Shown here piece after piece: positions 46,314 to 54,792 of a DNA stretch of 64,000 bases. The position numbers and the translations under genes are program-made. Within the stretch, counting starts at the first letter, position 1. Every line of letters starts with the position of its first letter. This DNA is from Gammaproteobacteria bacterium. GTDB lineage: Bacteria; Pseudomonadota; Gammaproteobacteria; Pseudomonadales; Ketobacteraceae. Location: the NCBI GenBank assembly GCA_013178375.1, contig JABLXQ010000026.1:1-64000 (forward strand), in the 5' to 3' direction. Under the pieces are notes generated by a model. It was not told where the DNA came from, ran no database searches, and was given only the letters and a program-made list of their open reading frames with translations.

Positions 46314-47792
46314 ATGCCTGATTTGCGCGATCTGGAAATCATCATCCACTCGAAAGTGCCGCTGGTGGTGATCGAAACTTACGAGGAACCCCGTGCGCTG
46401 GAGCTGATTGCGCGCGCGGGCATCAAGCAGAACATGCCGGTGTTCATCTGGTCCATTACCGAAGGCATGAAAAGAATCGATCTGGAACATGTGGTGGCCG
46501 AGCGCCTCACCAACGAGCCGGACGCCACGCTGGCCCACATCAAGGCCACGGGTCGGCCGGGTCTTTACGTGCTCTGCGATTTTCATCCCTTCCTGCAGGA
46601 CAATCCGAAAAACGTGCGCCTGCTGAAAGAAATCGCCATGCGCTACGAGCAGCTGCAGCACACGGTGATCCTGCTCAGCCATGCGCTGTCGATTCCGCCG
46701 GAAATCAAACGTTATTGTGCGCAGATGGAATTGTCGCTGCCCAGCGATGAGGAGCTGCTGAGCATGATTCGCGATGAAGCGTCGCTCTGGTCCAACCGCA
46801 ATGCTGGCCAGAAAGTGCGGACCGATAACCGCACCCTGGAAAAACTGGTGGCCAATCTGCGCGGCATGACGCATTCCGACGCACGCCGGCTGGCGCGGGG
46901 CGCGATCATCGACGACGGTGCCATCACTGCGTCCGATCTGCCGGACATGAACAAGGCGAAATTCCAGCTGCTCGACATGGGCAGCGTGCTCAGTTACGAA
47001 TACGACACGGCGGATTTTGCGGAAGTGGGCGGTCTGCTCGGATTGAAGCGCTGGCTGCAGCAGCGGCGCGATGTTTTCCACAATCCGCAACCGCAGCTGG
47101 ATCTTCCCAAGGGCATCCTGCTGCTGGGCGTGCAGGGCAGCGGTAAAAGTCTGGCGGCGAAAGCGGTGGCCGGTTTGTGGGGCGTGCCATTGCTGCGGCT
47201 CGACTGCGCGGCGCTGTACAACAAATTCATCGGCGAATCGGAAAAAAATCTGCGCGATGCATTGAAGCTGGCGGACACACTGGCGCCCTGCGTGCTCTGG
47301 CTGGACGAGCTGGAAAAAGGTATCGCCACCGAAGACAACGACAACGGCACGTCGAAACGCCTGCTGGGCACGATGCTGACCTGGATGGCGGAGCGTAACA
47401 AACCGGTGTTCATCGTCGCCACCTCCAATGACATCACCCGGTTGCCACCGGAGCTGGTGCGCAAGGGCCGGCTGGATGAAATCTTTTTCGTCGACCTGCC
47501 CCAGGAAAATGTGCGCCGCGATATTTTCGCGATTCACCTGCGCAAGCGTGGCCTCAATCCGGACATGTTCGATCTGGACCGGCTGGCGCGGGCTTGCGAA
47601 GGATTTTCCGGTGCCGAGATCGAGCAGGCGGTAGTGGCGGGCCTCTACCGCTGCGCTGCCGAACAGACACCGCTGGATGCACAACACATCCTGCAGGAAA
47701 TCGCCGCCACCAATCCGCTGGCGGTGGTGATGGCGGAAAAAATCGCCCAGCTGCGGGCCTGGGCAGCGGATCGCACCGTGGCGGCGGACTGA
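46314..47792 (+). CDS. AAA+ ATPase of the Ycf46 type, 492 aa
   Basis: The N-terminal half (about 1-240) is the family's own domain (DLEIIIHSKVPLVVIETYEEPRALELI). The C-terminal half is an AAA module: Walker A GVQGSGKS (272-279), Walker B LWLDELEK with Asp331 and Glu332, then sensor/arginine regions (ATSNDITRLPPELVRKGRLDEIFFVDLP) and the second small domain. This matches chloroplast-type Ycf46 and its bacterial homologues, whose job is poorly known. Located between a lipoprotein and an AraC gene, with a 17-base gap before it and six bases after it, so it is in an operon. Confidence 0.87.
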   Translation: MPDLRDLEIIIHSKVPLVVIETYEEPRALELIARAGIKQNMPVFIWSITEGMKRIDLEHVVAERLTNEPDATLAHIKATGRPGLYVLCDFHPFLQDNPKNVRLLKEIAMRYEQLQHTVILLSHALSIPPEIKRYCAQMELSLPSDEELLSMIRDEASLWSNRNAGQKVRTDNRTLEKLVANLRGMTHSDARRLARGAIIDDGAITASDLPDMNKAKFQLLDMGSVLSYEYDTADFAEVGGLLGLKRWLQQRRDVFHNPQPQLDLPKGILLLGVQGSGKSLAAKAVAGLWGVPLLRLDCAALYNKFIGESEKNLRDALKLADTLAPCVLWLDELEKGIATEDNDNGTSKRLLGTMLTWMAERNKPVFIVATSNDITRLPPELVRKGRLDEIFFVDLPQENVRRDIFAIHLRKRGLNPDMFDLDRLARACEGFSGAEIEQAVVAGLYRCAAEQTPLDAQHILQEIAATNPLAVVMAEKIAQLRAWAADRTVAAD

Positions 47793-47798
47793 GCCGGC

Positions 47799-48872
47799 AT
47801 GGTCGATCCGCGCGACAAGCAGCTGCGAGGAGGCCCGCAACCGCTCGACCTGCAGCTCACCTTGTCTGCTTCCAGCGTTTCCGCCGCCTATCTGCAATCG
47901 CTGCTGCCAAAGCTGGCGCAGCATTATGGCCTGGACCTGAACACCTTGCTGGAGCGCGCCGGCCTGTCGGCGCAGGACTGGCAGGACCCGGAAGCGCTGG
48001 TGCCCCTGTTTCAGGCTGGCGCGCTCTGTCTGGAAATCCTGCGTGTCAGCGGCGACCATGGCCTTGGTCTGGTGATGGGCGCGCTGGTGCAGCCGCGTTC
48101 CTATCAGGTGCTGGGTTATGCGGTGATGAGCAGCGCCAATCTGGGCGAAGCCATCGACCGCCTTATCCGCTACGAAAGACTGGTGGGCAAGCTGGGCAGC
48201 ACGCAACTGCTGCGCGACGGCGAGCGCTGCCGCTTGCAATGGCACTGCCCGTTCAAAGGCGACTGGACCCGTTATATCAAGGAAGCCGCCATCGCCGGCT
48301 GGGTCACGTTCGCACGCGCGTTGCTCACCGATGCCGTTGCGCCGGCGCAGGTCTGCTTTGATCATCCCGCGCTGATTCCGCCGCAGCGGTATGCCGAGGT
48401 TTTTCACTGCCCGGTGCTAATGAATGCCGGTTGGTGCGGCGTGGAATTCGACGCGCAGCTTTTGTCGCTGCCGTTGCACAGCGCCGACGCCGGATTGCGC
48501 AAGCTGATGGACGCGCAGGCCGCGCAACTGCTGCAGGATTTCGAGCAGACCACCAATCTGGTGAACGAAGTGCGGGCGCAGATCGCGCAGACATTGCCTA
48601 ATGGCGAACCAGCGCTGGAAACGGTTGCGGAACGTCTGCAACTCACACCGCGCGCATTGCAGCACCGACTGAAACAGAATGGCGTGGCCTTCAAGGAACT
48701 GGTGGACAGTGTGCGTCGCGCGCTGGTGCTGCATTACCTGCGCGATCAGCAGACCAGCCTGCAGGACACAGCGTTCTTGCTGGGCTTTTCCGAGCAGAGC
48801 GCATTCAGCCGCGCCTTCCGGCGCTGGCACGGCTGCACGCCCCAGCAGTATCGCAAGCAGCAGAGGGATTGA
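47799..48872 (+). CDS. AraC-family regulator, 357 aa, downstream of the AAA ATPase
   Basis: Another Arabinose_bd-like plus AraC HTH protein: HYGLDLNTLLERAGL, MGALVQPRSYQVLGYAVMSSANLGEAIDRLIRYERL in the ligand domain; LQLTPRALQHRLKQNGVAFKEL and AFLLGFSEQSAFSRAFRRWHGCTPQQYR in the DNA-binding part. The start codon lies six bases after the AAA gene stop, so it is probably the last gene of that operon. It converges on the next AraC gene nine bases later. Ligand unknown. Confidence 0.85.
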   Translation: MVDPRDKQLRGGPQPLDLQLTLSASSVSAAYLQSLLPKLAQHYGLDLNTLLERAGLSAQDWQDPEALVPLFQAGALCLEILRVSGDHGLGLVMGALVQPRSYQVLGYAVMSSANLGEAIDRLIRYERLVGKLGSTQLLRDGERCRLQWHCPFKGDWTRYIKEAAIAGWVTFARALLTDAVAPAQVCFDHPALIPPQRYAEVFHCPVLMNAGWCGVEFDAQLLSLPLHSADAGLRKLMDAQAAQLLQDFEQTTNLVNEVRAQIAQTLPNGEPALETVAERLQLTPRALQHRLKQNGVAFKELVDSVRRALVLHYLRDQQTSLQDTAFLLGFSEQSAFSRAFRRWHGCTPQQYRKQQRD

Positions 48873-48881
48873 CTCAACCCG

Positions 48882-49904
48882 TCAGGGCCGCCCCCCCATC
48901 AGCGATTTGCGATAAATCCCCGGCGTCACATCGAACCAGTTGCGAAAGGCGTGGGTGAAAGTGCTCTGGTCTTGATACCCCAGCAGCTGGGCAATGTCCG
49001 CCAGCTCCAGTTCACCTCGCTGCAGATATTCCAGCGCACAGATCCGCCGCACATCATCCAGGATTTCCCGGAACGACGTGTTTTCCTGCTGCAACCGCCG
49101 CCGCAGTGTCCGCTCCGAACAACCCAGCGCCCGCGACGCCCGCTGCAGCGACGGAATTTCCCGCGCCAATTGGCTTTGCAGATAACCCGCCAGCTGGTGG
49201 CGCACGGATTCGTAGCGCGCCAGGCTCTGCAGGCGAAAATCCAGCTGCCGGCGCAGCACCCGCACCGTCACTTCATCCGCCTGTTGCAGTGGCGTGTCCA
49301 GAAAAGAACGCTCCACCAGAATGGCATCGCGGGCCGCGCCAAATTCAATCTCGCAGCCAAAAATGCGTTCGTAATCCTGTGTCTGTTGTGGCGCGTGGTG
49401 GCGAAATTCCATTTTCAGCAGCGGCTGCTGGGCGTGCCAGGTGATCCAGCGGCCGATGCCGGCATAACCTGCCATAACGGCTTCCGTCACGGGCCGCAGG
49501 CGCTCCGGGTCCTGCAGGCGCGGCGTCCACACCACCGCTGCATGCGCTCCCTGTTCCTCCAGGCGGGACACACCCAGCGTCTGGTTCAGCGGCTGATAGC
49601 GGTGATTGAGCAGCACGGCTTCCCGCAGCGTATTGCTGCACATGGCGGCGAGGCCAAGAATGTCGAACGTCCCTGGCTTGAAGGAATCGCCCACCATCAG
49701 CCCGAAGCAGGGCTGGCCGGTGGCAGCGATGATGGTGTGCAGCAGCTCGATCACCCGGAGCGACGGCACCCGGTTGATACTCAGTTTCAGATAGGCCTCG
49801 TCCAGCGCCAGGTGTTGCAGCAGCCAGTTGCGATCCAGTCCCTGGTGTTCGGCAACAGTAACGATGGTGGCGGTGTAACGGGCGGAAAAGTGACCCAAAT
49901 CCAT
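48882..49904 (-). CDS. AraC-family regulator, 340 aa
   Basis: Same architecture as the others: ligand domain with MVGDSFKPGTFDILGLAAMCSNTLREAVLLNHRY, and AraC HTH with RASRALGCSERTLRRRLQQENTSFREIL and IAQLLGYQDQSTFTHAFRNWFDVTPGIYR. The frame is open to 50006; ATG 49904 (MDLGHFSARYTATIV) gives the family N-terminus. It converges with 47799-48872; the gene on its other side is a small membrane protein on the same strand. Confidence 0.85.
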   Translation of the reverse strand: MDLGHFSARYTATIVTVAEHQGLDRNWLLQHLALDEAYLKLSINRVPSLRVIELLHTIIAATGQPCFGLMVGDSFKPGTFDILGLAAMCSNTLREAVLLNHRYQPLNQTLGVSRLEEQGAHAAVVWTPRLQDPERLRPVTEAVMAGYAGIGRWITWHAQQPLLKMEFRHHAPQQTQDYERIFGCEIEFGAARDAILVERSFLDTPLQQADEVTVRVLRRQLDFRLQSLARYESVRHQLAGYLQSQLAREIPSLQRASRALGCSERTLRRRLQQENTSFREILDDVRRICALEYLQRGELELADIAQLLGYQDQSTFTHAFRNWFDVTPGIYRKSLMGGRP

Positions 49905-50078
49905 GGTGAATGCTAATCCGGTTCCGATGCGGAGAAAGCATATTACCAGTGCTGCACACGGAAGGTGAGACCGGCTTCGCAGAAGAAAGGTCAGCGGCGA
50001 AAACAAGGTTGGCTACGGCCCTCGCACGCGGATGTCTGGCCGTTTTGGAATGAAATTGTGTGTGACTGATCAGTTTGC

Positions 50079-50444
50079 TTAGGTGCGGCGTTCAGCCCAG
50101 ACCAGGCATTGCAGCCCGGTTGCCGAATGTCCCGCCGGTGGAGAAAGGACGCCGGTGGTGAGTGGAACCCACTGCCGCGGGGGTTTGGCAGTGTCCGGCA
50201 TACCGGCAGATACCGAAAAGGTGACAGGGGATTTACCCGCCGCGCCGAGTTGCGTGGTCGCCGGTTCATCGCGGCATTCAAAACGGGACATTTCCAGTTG
50301 TGCCCGCAGCAGGCGGTTTTCCAGCGAATTTTTCAGCAGCGCTACGCCCAGCGCAACGCACAGCATGACGCCGCAATAGAACAGAAAAGCGCCGGGCTGA
50401 CCGGGATACAGGAAACTGCGCCGATTCGCGTTCTGTGCAAGCAT
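50079..50444 (-). CDS. Small single-pass membrane protein, 121 aa
   Basis: Basic start (MLAQNANRRSFLYPG), one hydrophobic stretch at about 20-37 (FLFYCGVMLCVALGVALL), a short coiled-coil-like segment and a Pro/Ser/Thr-rich tail. The ribosome site GAGGAA eight bases before the ATG and the absence of a competing frame support a real gene. It lies between the AraC gene at 48882 and a long gene-free region. No homologue is known to me. Confidence 0.55.
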   Translation of the reverse strand: MLAQNANRRSFLYPGQPGAFLFYCGVMLCVALGVALLKNSLENRLLRAQLEMSRFECRDEPATTQLGAAGKSPVTFSVSAGMPDTAKPPRQWVPLTTGVLSPPAGHSATGLQCLVWAERRT

Positions 50445-51273
50445 GGCGGGAATTCCTCGGGCGATCTTGCTTTACGTGTGATCTCTCTTTAGAGGAATGT
50501 ACTGGTGTGGCGCGACCATATATTGGGCCTGATGGCCAAACGGGTTGGGAATTGCGGCCAGAACTCGAAAGAAGTATTGCCCCGGCGGCAACAACGGCTG
50601 TGGCCGTGAAATGTTTGCTGGTCACGCCAGTGTATATCTGCAGGAGGTTTCATAGCCCCTGATACCTTCCGTTTTCCCTCATCAGCGCCAGGAACGCTGC
50701 AACCATTGGTAACAGGTCGCCCCGTTTACAACCACGCACGACACAAATACAAAAGGTGACTGGCGGCCGATATAAAAAAAGACAAGCATGGCTGCGCGGG
50801 TTATCGCTGATTGATGCTTCGAATGTTAAGAATTGTGACGACCTCGAGTCACTTCTCACGCGTTAGTTGAATGCGTCCTAAAAAAAACGAAAGCAAGAAT
50901 TTGTCTCGCCATTGCGTTTTCCTATTCCCTTTCGTTCCGTCAATGGCACGGCGATTGTTACCTGACATAAGTGCCGATCGCTCCGAAAACACGGCTTTAG
51001 ATAGCCTGCAGTTATAGCGAGCTTACGATGTGTCTGGCGTGCAATTTTTTGTAATCCTGCAAATTCGCTATCCCTCTAATATTCCGGCCAATTTATTTTT
51101 CTGTGCTTCACGTCCCTTCTATCACGTGACTGCGCCGACACATCGTGATCATCGGGTACAACCATTGCTCCTCTTCCCACTGTCATTCCCAAATGGCGGT
51201 TCGGAAATCTAATCAATGGATGCGTGCACTTGGGCATTCCTGTCTATTTGTGTGATTAACCGGGAGAGAAAAA
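50445..51273. other. Gene-free, relatively AT-rich stretch upstream of the CocE-like hydrolase
   Basis: More than 800 bases without a credible gene. The second half (about 50870-51260) is clearly poorer in G and C than its surroundings. Only short frames occur (for example 51030-51212, 60 codons with no ribosome site). It separates divergent genes, so it must hold the promoter of the secreted hydrolase at 51274, probably with long-range regulation. I could not assign specific sites. Confidence 0.5.
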
Positions 51274-53127
51274 ATGAACCGAGCAGTAAGCGGATTGGCT
51301 TTCGCAGTTGCGATGGCCAGCAGCGGCTTCGCCAATGCCTATAACTATCAACTACGCCCTGATATCAATATTACTTCCGCCGACGGCACCCATATTTCTG
51401 CACATGCCTACGTGCCGGTGGGGGCGCCAGGTGAAAAATTTCCAGTTGTCATGTTCGTCAACAGCTGGGCACTGGGGGAAAGTGAATATGACAAACAGGC
51501 AATGAAGTTTGCAGAGCAAGGTTATGTGGCCCTGGCGTATGCTGCCCGTGGCTGGTATACGTCCGGCGGCCTGATCGATGTGGCGGGGCCCAAGGATATG
51601 CAGGACGTCAACGCGGTGGTGGATTATCTGGTGGCCATGCCCGAGGTTGATGACGACAACATCGGTATGACCGGTGTTTCCTACGGTGGCGGCATGACAC
51701 TGCTGGCCGCCGCCCACGAGCCGCGCATCAAGACAGTGGTTTCCTTCAGCGGCTGGACCAATCTGATGGATTCCCTGTACGGCGGCCTGCCTGGCGATGC
51801 CAACGGCCAGGGGCAATCCACGCCCCGCACCACCTGGGCATCGCTGCTGATCTTTGCGGGCAACCTGATCGGCCACATGTCACCAGATGTGGAAGAAAAC
51901 TGGGACCGGTTAATGAATAACTATGAAATTGATCAGGTCACGGACTGGGCCGCCCAGCGCAGCGCCGAAACCTTCATCGATGAATACAACAGTCGCCAGA
52001 TCCCCGTCTACATGATCAACAATCTGCAGGACCAACTGTTCCAGTCCAACCAGATAGAGCGCTTTTACAGTGGGCTGAATTACGACGCCAAGCGCTTCGA
52101 TGCGTACCGTGGCATTCATATCACCGGCGAAATTGGCGGCTTCATCAATGTGGCGGGCACACTGGCTGATTTTCTGGGTGCTGGCGAAATCAGAAGCGCG
52201 ATAGTCGGTATCGTCAACGCACTGGGTATTAACTTTGGCCACATGGATAACAACGTTCCCTGGAAGAACGCCCACCTGTGGTTCGATCACTATCTGAAAG
52301 GCGTCGCAGTGGATCCGGCCACTGGCAGGCAGATTGCCGCGGAGGAAAAGGTGAATCTGAAAGACAAGGTGGCCAGCGCCACATTCAAGGATTGGGCAGC
52401 GCCGCAGGATTCCGCCGGAGTGAGCGAACAAACCTATTACTTCGATCGGTCGCAGGATGCCTGGTACCTGCCGGTGACGAACAAACTGAAAACCCAAACC
52501 GTCGGCAGCAGTAACTACTCCATCTATACCGGTCAGGACACCACTGCCACCACCGGCATCAATCTGCCGGGGAATCTGGACAGCTTTATCGATGTCATCG
52601 TCAGCTTCCTGCTGGATGACATCACCCTGTCGTCTACGCTGGGTGGTTTGATGGAAGCGCATCTCCCCAACACGTATCGCACCGCCAATCTTGGCGACTT
52701 CACCAAGTATTATCTTGATATCAATTGCCCGCTGGGTTGTTACCGTGAGGCTGGTGCGCGTTATGACACCACCTCGTTCAGCGCTGCAAAAAATATCGCG
52801 GGCACCGCGCACATGAACCTGTGGGTGGAATCACAATCCTCTGAGCTGCATCTGACCGCGTATGTGTATGAAGTGTTGTCCAATGGCTCGGCCAGATTGA
52901 TCACCGACGGCCCGGTCACCCGCCGCAACGTGGTGACCAATCAGCCGATCAATCTGGACTTCGATATGGTGTTCACCAACTACACCACCCAGCCTGGCAG
53001 CAAGATCGCCGTGGTGTTCGATACCCAGGACCCGCTGTACCGTAACGCGGGCACTTACAACAAGCGGATCAAGTTCCTGCACGGCAGTGGTTACAACTCC
53101 AAAATCGAAATCCCGTTTGCTAACTGA
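51274..53127 (+). CDS. Secreted CocE/NonD-type alpha/beta hydrolase, 617 aa
   Basis: Signal peptide of about 22 residues (ending ANA), then the alpha/beta-hydrolase core of the CocE/NonD and X-Pro dipeptidyl-peptidase group: VVMFVNSWALGE (oxyanion region), nucleophile elbow GVSYGGGMT with Ser136, followed by GWTNLMDSLYGG. A second domain (about 400-617) is beta-rich as in the C-terminal jelly-roll of CocE (ISAAKNIAGTAHMNLWVE-like strands). It should act on esters or amides outside the inner membrane. ATG at 51274 follows GGGAGAG. A terminator follows the stop. Confidence 0.85.
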   Translation: MNRAVSGLAFAVAMASSGFANAYNYQLRPDINITSADGTHISAHAYVPVGAPGEKFPVVMFVNSWALGESEYDKQAMKFAEQGYVALAYAARGWYTSGGLIDVAGPKDMQDVNAVVDYLVAMPEVDDDNIGMTGVSYGGGMTLLAAAHEPRIKTVVSFSGWTNLMDSLYGGLPGDANGQGQSTPRTTWASLLIFAGNLIGHMSPDVEENWDRLMNNYEIDQVTDWAAQRSAETFIDEYNSRQIPVYMINNLQDQLFQSNQIERFYSGLNYDAKRFDAYRGIHITGEIGGFINVAGTLADFLGAGEIRSAIVGIVNALGINFGHMDNNVPWKNAHLWFDHYLKGVAVDPATGRQIAAEEKVNLKDKVASATFKDWAAPQDSAGVSEQTYYFDRSQDAWYLPVTNKLKTQTVGSSNYSIYTGQDTTATTGINLPGNLDSFIDVIVSFLLDDITLSSTLGGLMEAHLPNTYRTANLGDFTKYYLDINCPLGCYREAGARYDTTSFSAAKNIAGTAHMNLWVESQSSELHLTAYVYEVLSNGSARLITDGPVTRRNVVTNQPINLDFDMVFTNYTTQPGSKIAVVFDTQDPLYRNAGTYNKRIKFLHGSGYNSKIEIPFAN

Positions 53128-53148
53128 GGACCTTCGGTAACACCCACC

Positions 53149-53184
53149 AGGGGCGATGATACGGCCAGTGTCATCGCCCCTTTT
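53149..53184 (+). terminator. Factor-independent terminator after the CocE-like gene
   Basis: AGGGGCGATGA (53149-53159) pairs with TCATCGCCCCT (53171-53181), 11 perfect pairs around an 11-base loop, then TTTT. It lies 21 bases past the stop at 53127. Confidence 0.8.
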
Positions 53185-53219
53185 ATGTTCAGGCTCCCGC
53201 GAGTTTCACCAGCCCCCCG

Positions 53220-53498
53220 CTAGCCTCCACTCAGTGCCTGAAAAATGAAGAGCGTGCCATCCTCGGGTACGTGATCGGACAACGTCTTTCGGTCGAACAC
53301 CAGGGTGTTGTTGATGCTGAGCCTGACGTGCCGGCGCAGCCCGCCATGCTCGTCAAGAATGTAATCCGTAAATCCGGGCGCCATGGCGTCGACTGCGCGC
53401 AGCACCTCTGCCACCGATCCCGCGGGCACGCGAATGGAAAGGTGCTCCAGTTGCGGAAAAAACCGGTACAGATGAGATGTCATTTCAACCTGGGGCAT
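53220..53498 (-). CDS. MoaD/ThiS-like beta-grasp protein with C-terminal Gly-Gly, 92 aa
   Basis: Ubiquitin-like fold: HLYRFFPQLEHLSIRVPAGSVAEVLRAVDAMAPGF, then VRLSINNTLVFDRKTLSDHVPEDGTLFIFQALSGG. The chain ends exactly in Gly-Gly, the site that E1-like enzymes adenylate or thiolate in MoaD, ThiS and sulfur-carrier proteins. No E1-like MoeB/ThiF gene is adjacent. The start at 53498 (MPQVEM) or 53483 (MTSHLY) is uncertain; the latter has AGG nearby. It begins four bases after the BNR gene ends, so the two are coupled. Confidence 0.8.
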   Translation of the reverse strand: MPQVEMTSHLYRFFPQLEHLSIRVPAGSVAEVLRAVDAMAPGFTDYILDEHGGLRRHVRLSINNTLVFDRKTLSDHVPEDGTLFIFQALSGG

Positions 53499-53502
53499 GG
53501 GC

Positions 53503-54687
53503 TTAACCAAAGCGTACCGAATACACAGGTGGAAAATGATTGCCGAGGGACTGCCAGCTGTCACCGCGATCTTCGGAAAGATAAACGTTGCCGGTGGTGC
53601 TGCCGAAGCAGACGCAATCCCCGGCCGCATCCAGGGCGTGGCGATAGACAATGTCGTAAGCGTGTTGTTGCGGCAATCCTTTGCGTAATGTCTGCCAGGT
53701 CTGGCCACCGTCGCCCGTGCGCGCAACAAACAGTCCACCGTCGATGGACATGCGTTCCGAATCGGCGCGGGCCGGTACTACCCAGGCGCAGCGGCCATCG
53801 TTGGCGTCCACCGCGATCGGAAAGCCGAAGTGCACGCCGGCATCGGTCTGGCTGACTTTTTTCCAGGTCTTTGCGCCGTTTTCGCTGTAAAAAACGCCGC
53901 AGTGATTTTGTTGCCACAGGTGATCCGGTTGTCCAGGGCACGCTGTGACGAAGTGAGGATCATGGCCCCATTCCGCTTCCGGGTCGGGCATATAGTCATT
54001 GCGCATGCCTTTGTTACGCACCGCCCAGGTGTGGCCGCCGTCGCAGCTTTCCAGTACGCCGGCAGAGGAAACGGCGACATAGAGGTGATTGGGGTCCCGC
54101 GGATCGACAACAATGGAATGGATGCCGGGTTCGAATACGCCGTAGTCGACGCTGGCGGGTGTGCCGCTCCAGTGGTTCTCGCTGGTGGCGTCGCCATTGA
54201 ACAGATCGCCGCCGCGGCTCTCGTGATTCCACAGTGGCCGGTTCAGTTCCCAGGTGTCGCCGCCATCGTCACTGATGAACAGGCCACCCGGTATCGTGCC
54301 TGCATAGAGCCGGCCCGGCTGCGACTCAGCACCGAAGGCGATGTTCCAGATCTTGTACACCGCTGCATCCTTGTATTCCGGCTGGCCCGCCGGTGCCATG
54401 GGATCAAAATCCGGTGTCGGCATGTACTGCACAATATGGCGGGCACCCTTGGGATACTTCAGCGACAGTACTTCCTCCCAGCTTGCGCCGTTGTCCCGCG
54501 AGCGCGACAGCTTCGGTCCCCAATGGCCGTGATCCAGCGAGGACCATAAAGTGCCGTCGCGGGGATCGCGTGCGGCGTAGCAGACCGGTATGCCCGCGTG
54601 CAGGATGCTGCGGGGTTGCCAGCGTCCGTTTTTGCGTTCAATGATGACGGTGCCCTTGCGGGTACCAAGGAGCAGAGTGGTTGGCAT
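53503..54687 (-). CDS. BNR/sialidase-type beta-propeller protein, 394 aa, partner of the MoaD-like gene
   Basis: Five or more Asp-box (BNR) elements with the S/T-x-D-x-G-x-x-W pattern, such as SRDNGASWEEV, SDDGGDTWELN, SEDRGDSWQSLG and TGDGGQTWQTL, form a sialidase-like or Ycf48-like propeller. The signature catalytic residues of true sialidases are not evident, so it may only bind. No signal peptide. The ATG at 54687 follows GGAGGTGTCGACC, and an earlier start at 54744 is ruled out by that. It precedes the MoaD-like gene by four bases; this pair recurs in several bacteria, from memory, with no established function. Confidence 0.85.
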   Translation of the reverse strand: MPTTLLLGTRKGTVIIERKNGRWQPRSILHAGIPVCYAARDPRDGTLWSSLDHGHWGPKLSRSRDNGASWEEVLSLKYPKGARHIVQYMPTPDFDPMAPAGQPEYKDAAVYKIWNIAFGAESQPGRLYAGTIPGGLFISDDGGDTWELNRPLWNHESRGGDLFNGDATSENHWSGTPASVDYGVFEPGIHSIVVDPRDPNHLYVAVSSAGVLESCDGGHTWAVRNKGMRNDYMPDPEAEWGHDPHFVTACPGQPDHLWQQNHCGVFYSENGAKTWKKVSQTDAGVHFGFPIAVDANDGRCAWVVPARADSERMSIDGGLFVARTGDGGQTWQTLRKGLPQQHAYDIVYRHALDAAGDCVCFGSTTGNVYLSEDRGDSWQSLGNHFPPVYSVRFG

Positions 54688-54792
54688 GGTCGACACCTCC
54701 TGGATGGTTCCTTGTAGTCGAATGGTGTGAGATGGATTCGACACCCAGGTGTAAAAAATAGTAGTTCTTCAATCTCAGCCAGTTAGCGTTGG

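Noticed and set aside
46275-48407. Minus-strand frame of 710 codons opposite the AAA ATPase and AraC genes
   Set aside because: It crosses two real genes and shows no domain; a shadow of high GC at third positions.
51030-51212. Possible 60-residue plus-strand gene in the AT-rich region
   Set aside because: No ribosome site and no codon pattern like the neighbours; an isolated short frame.
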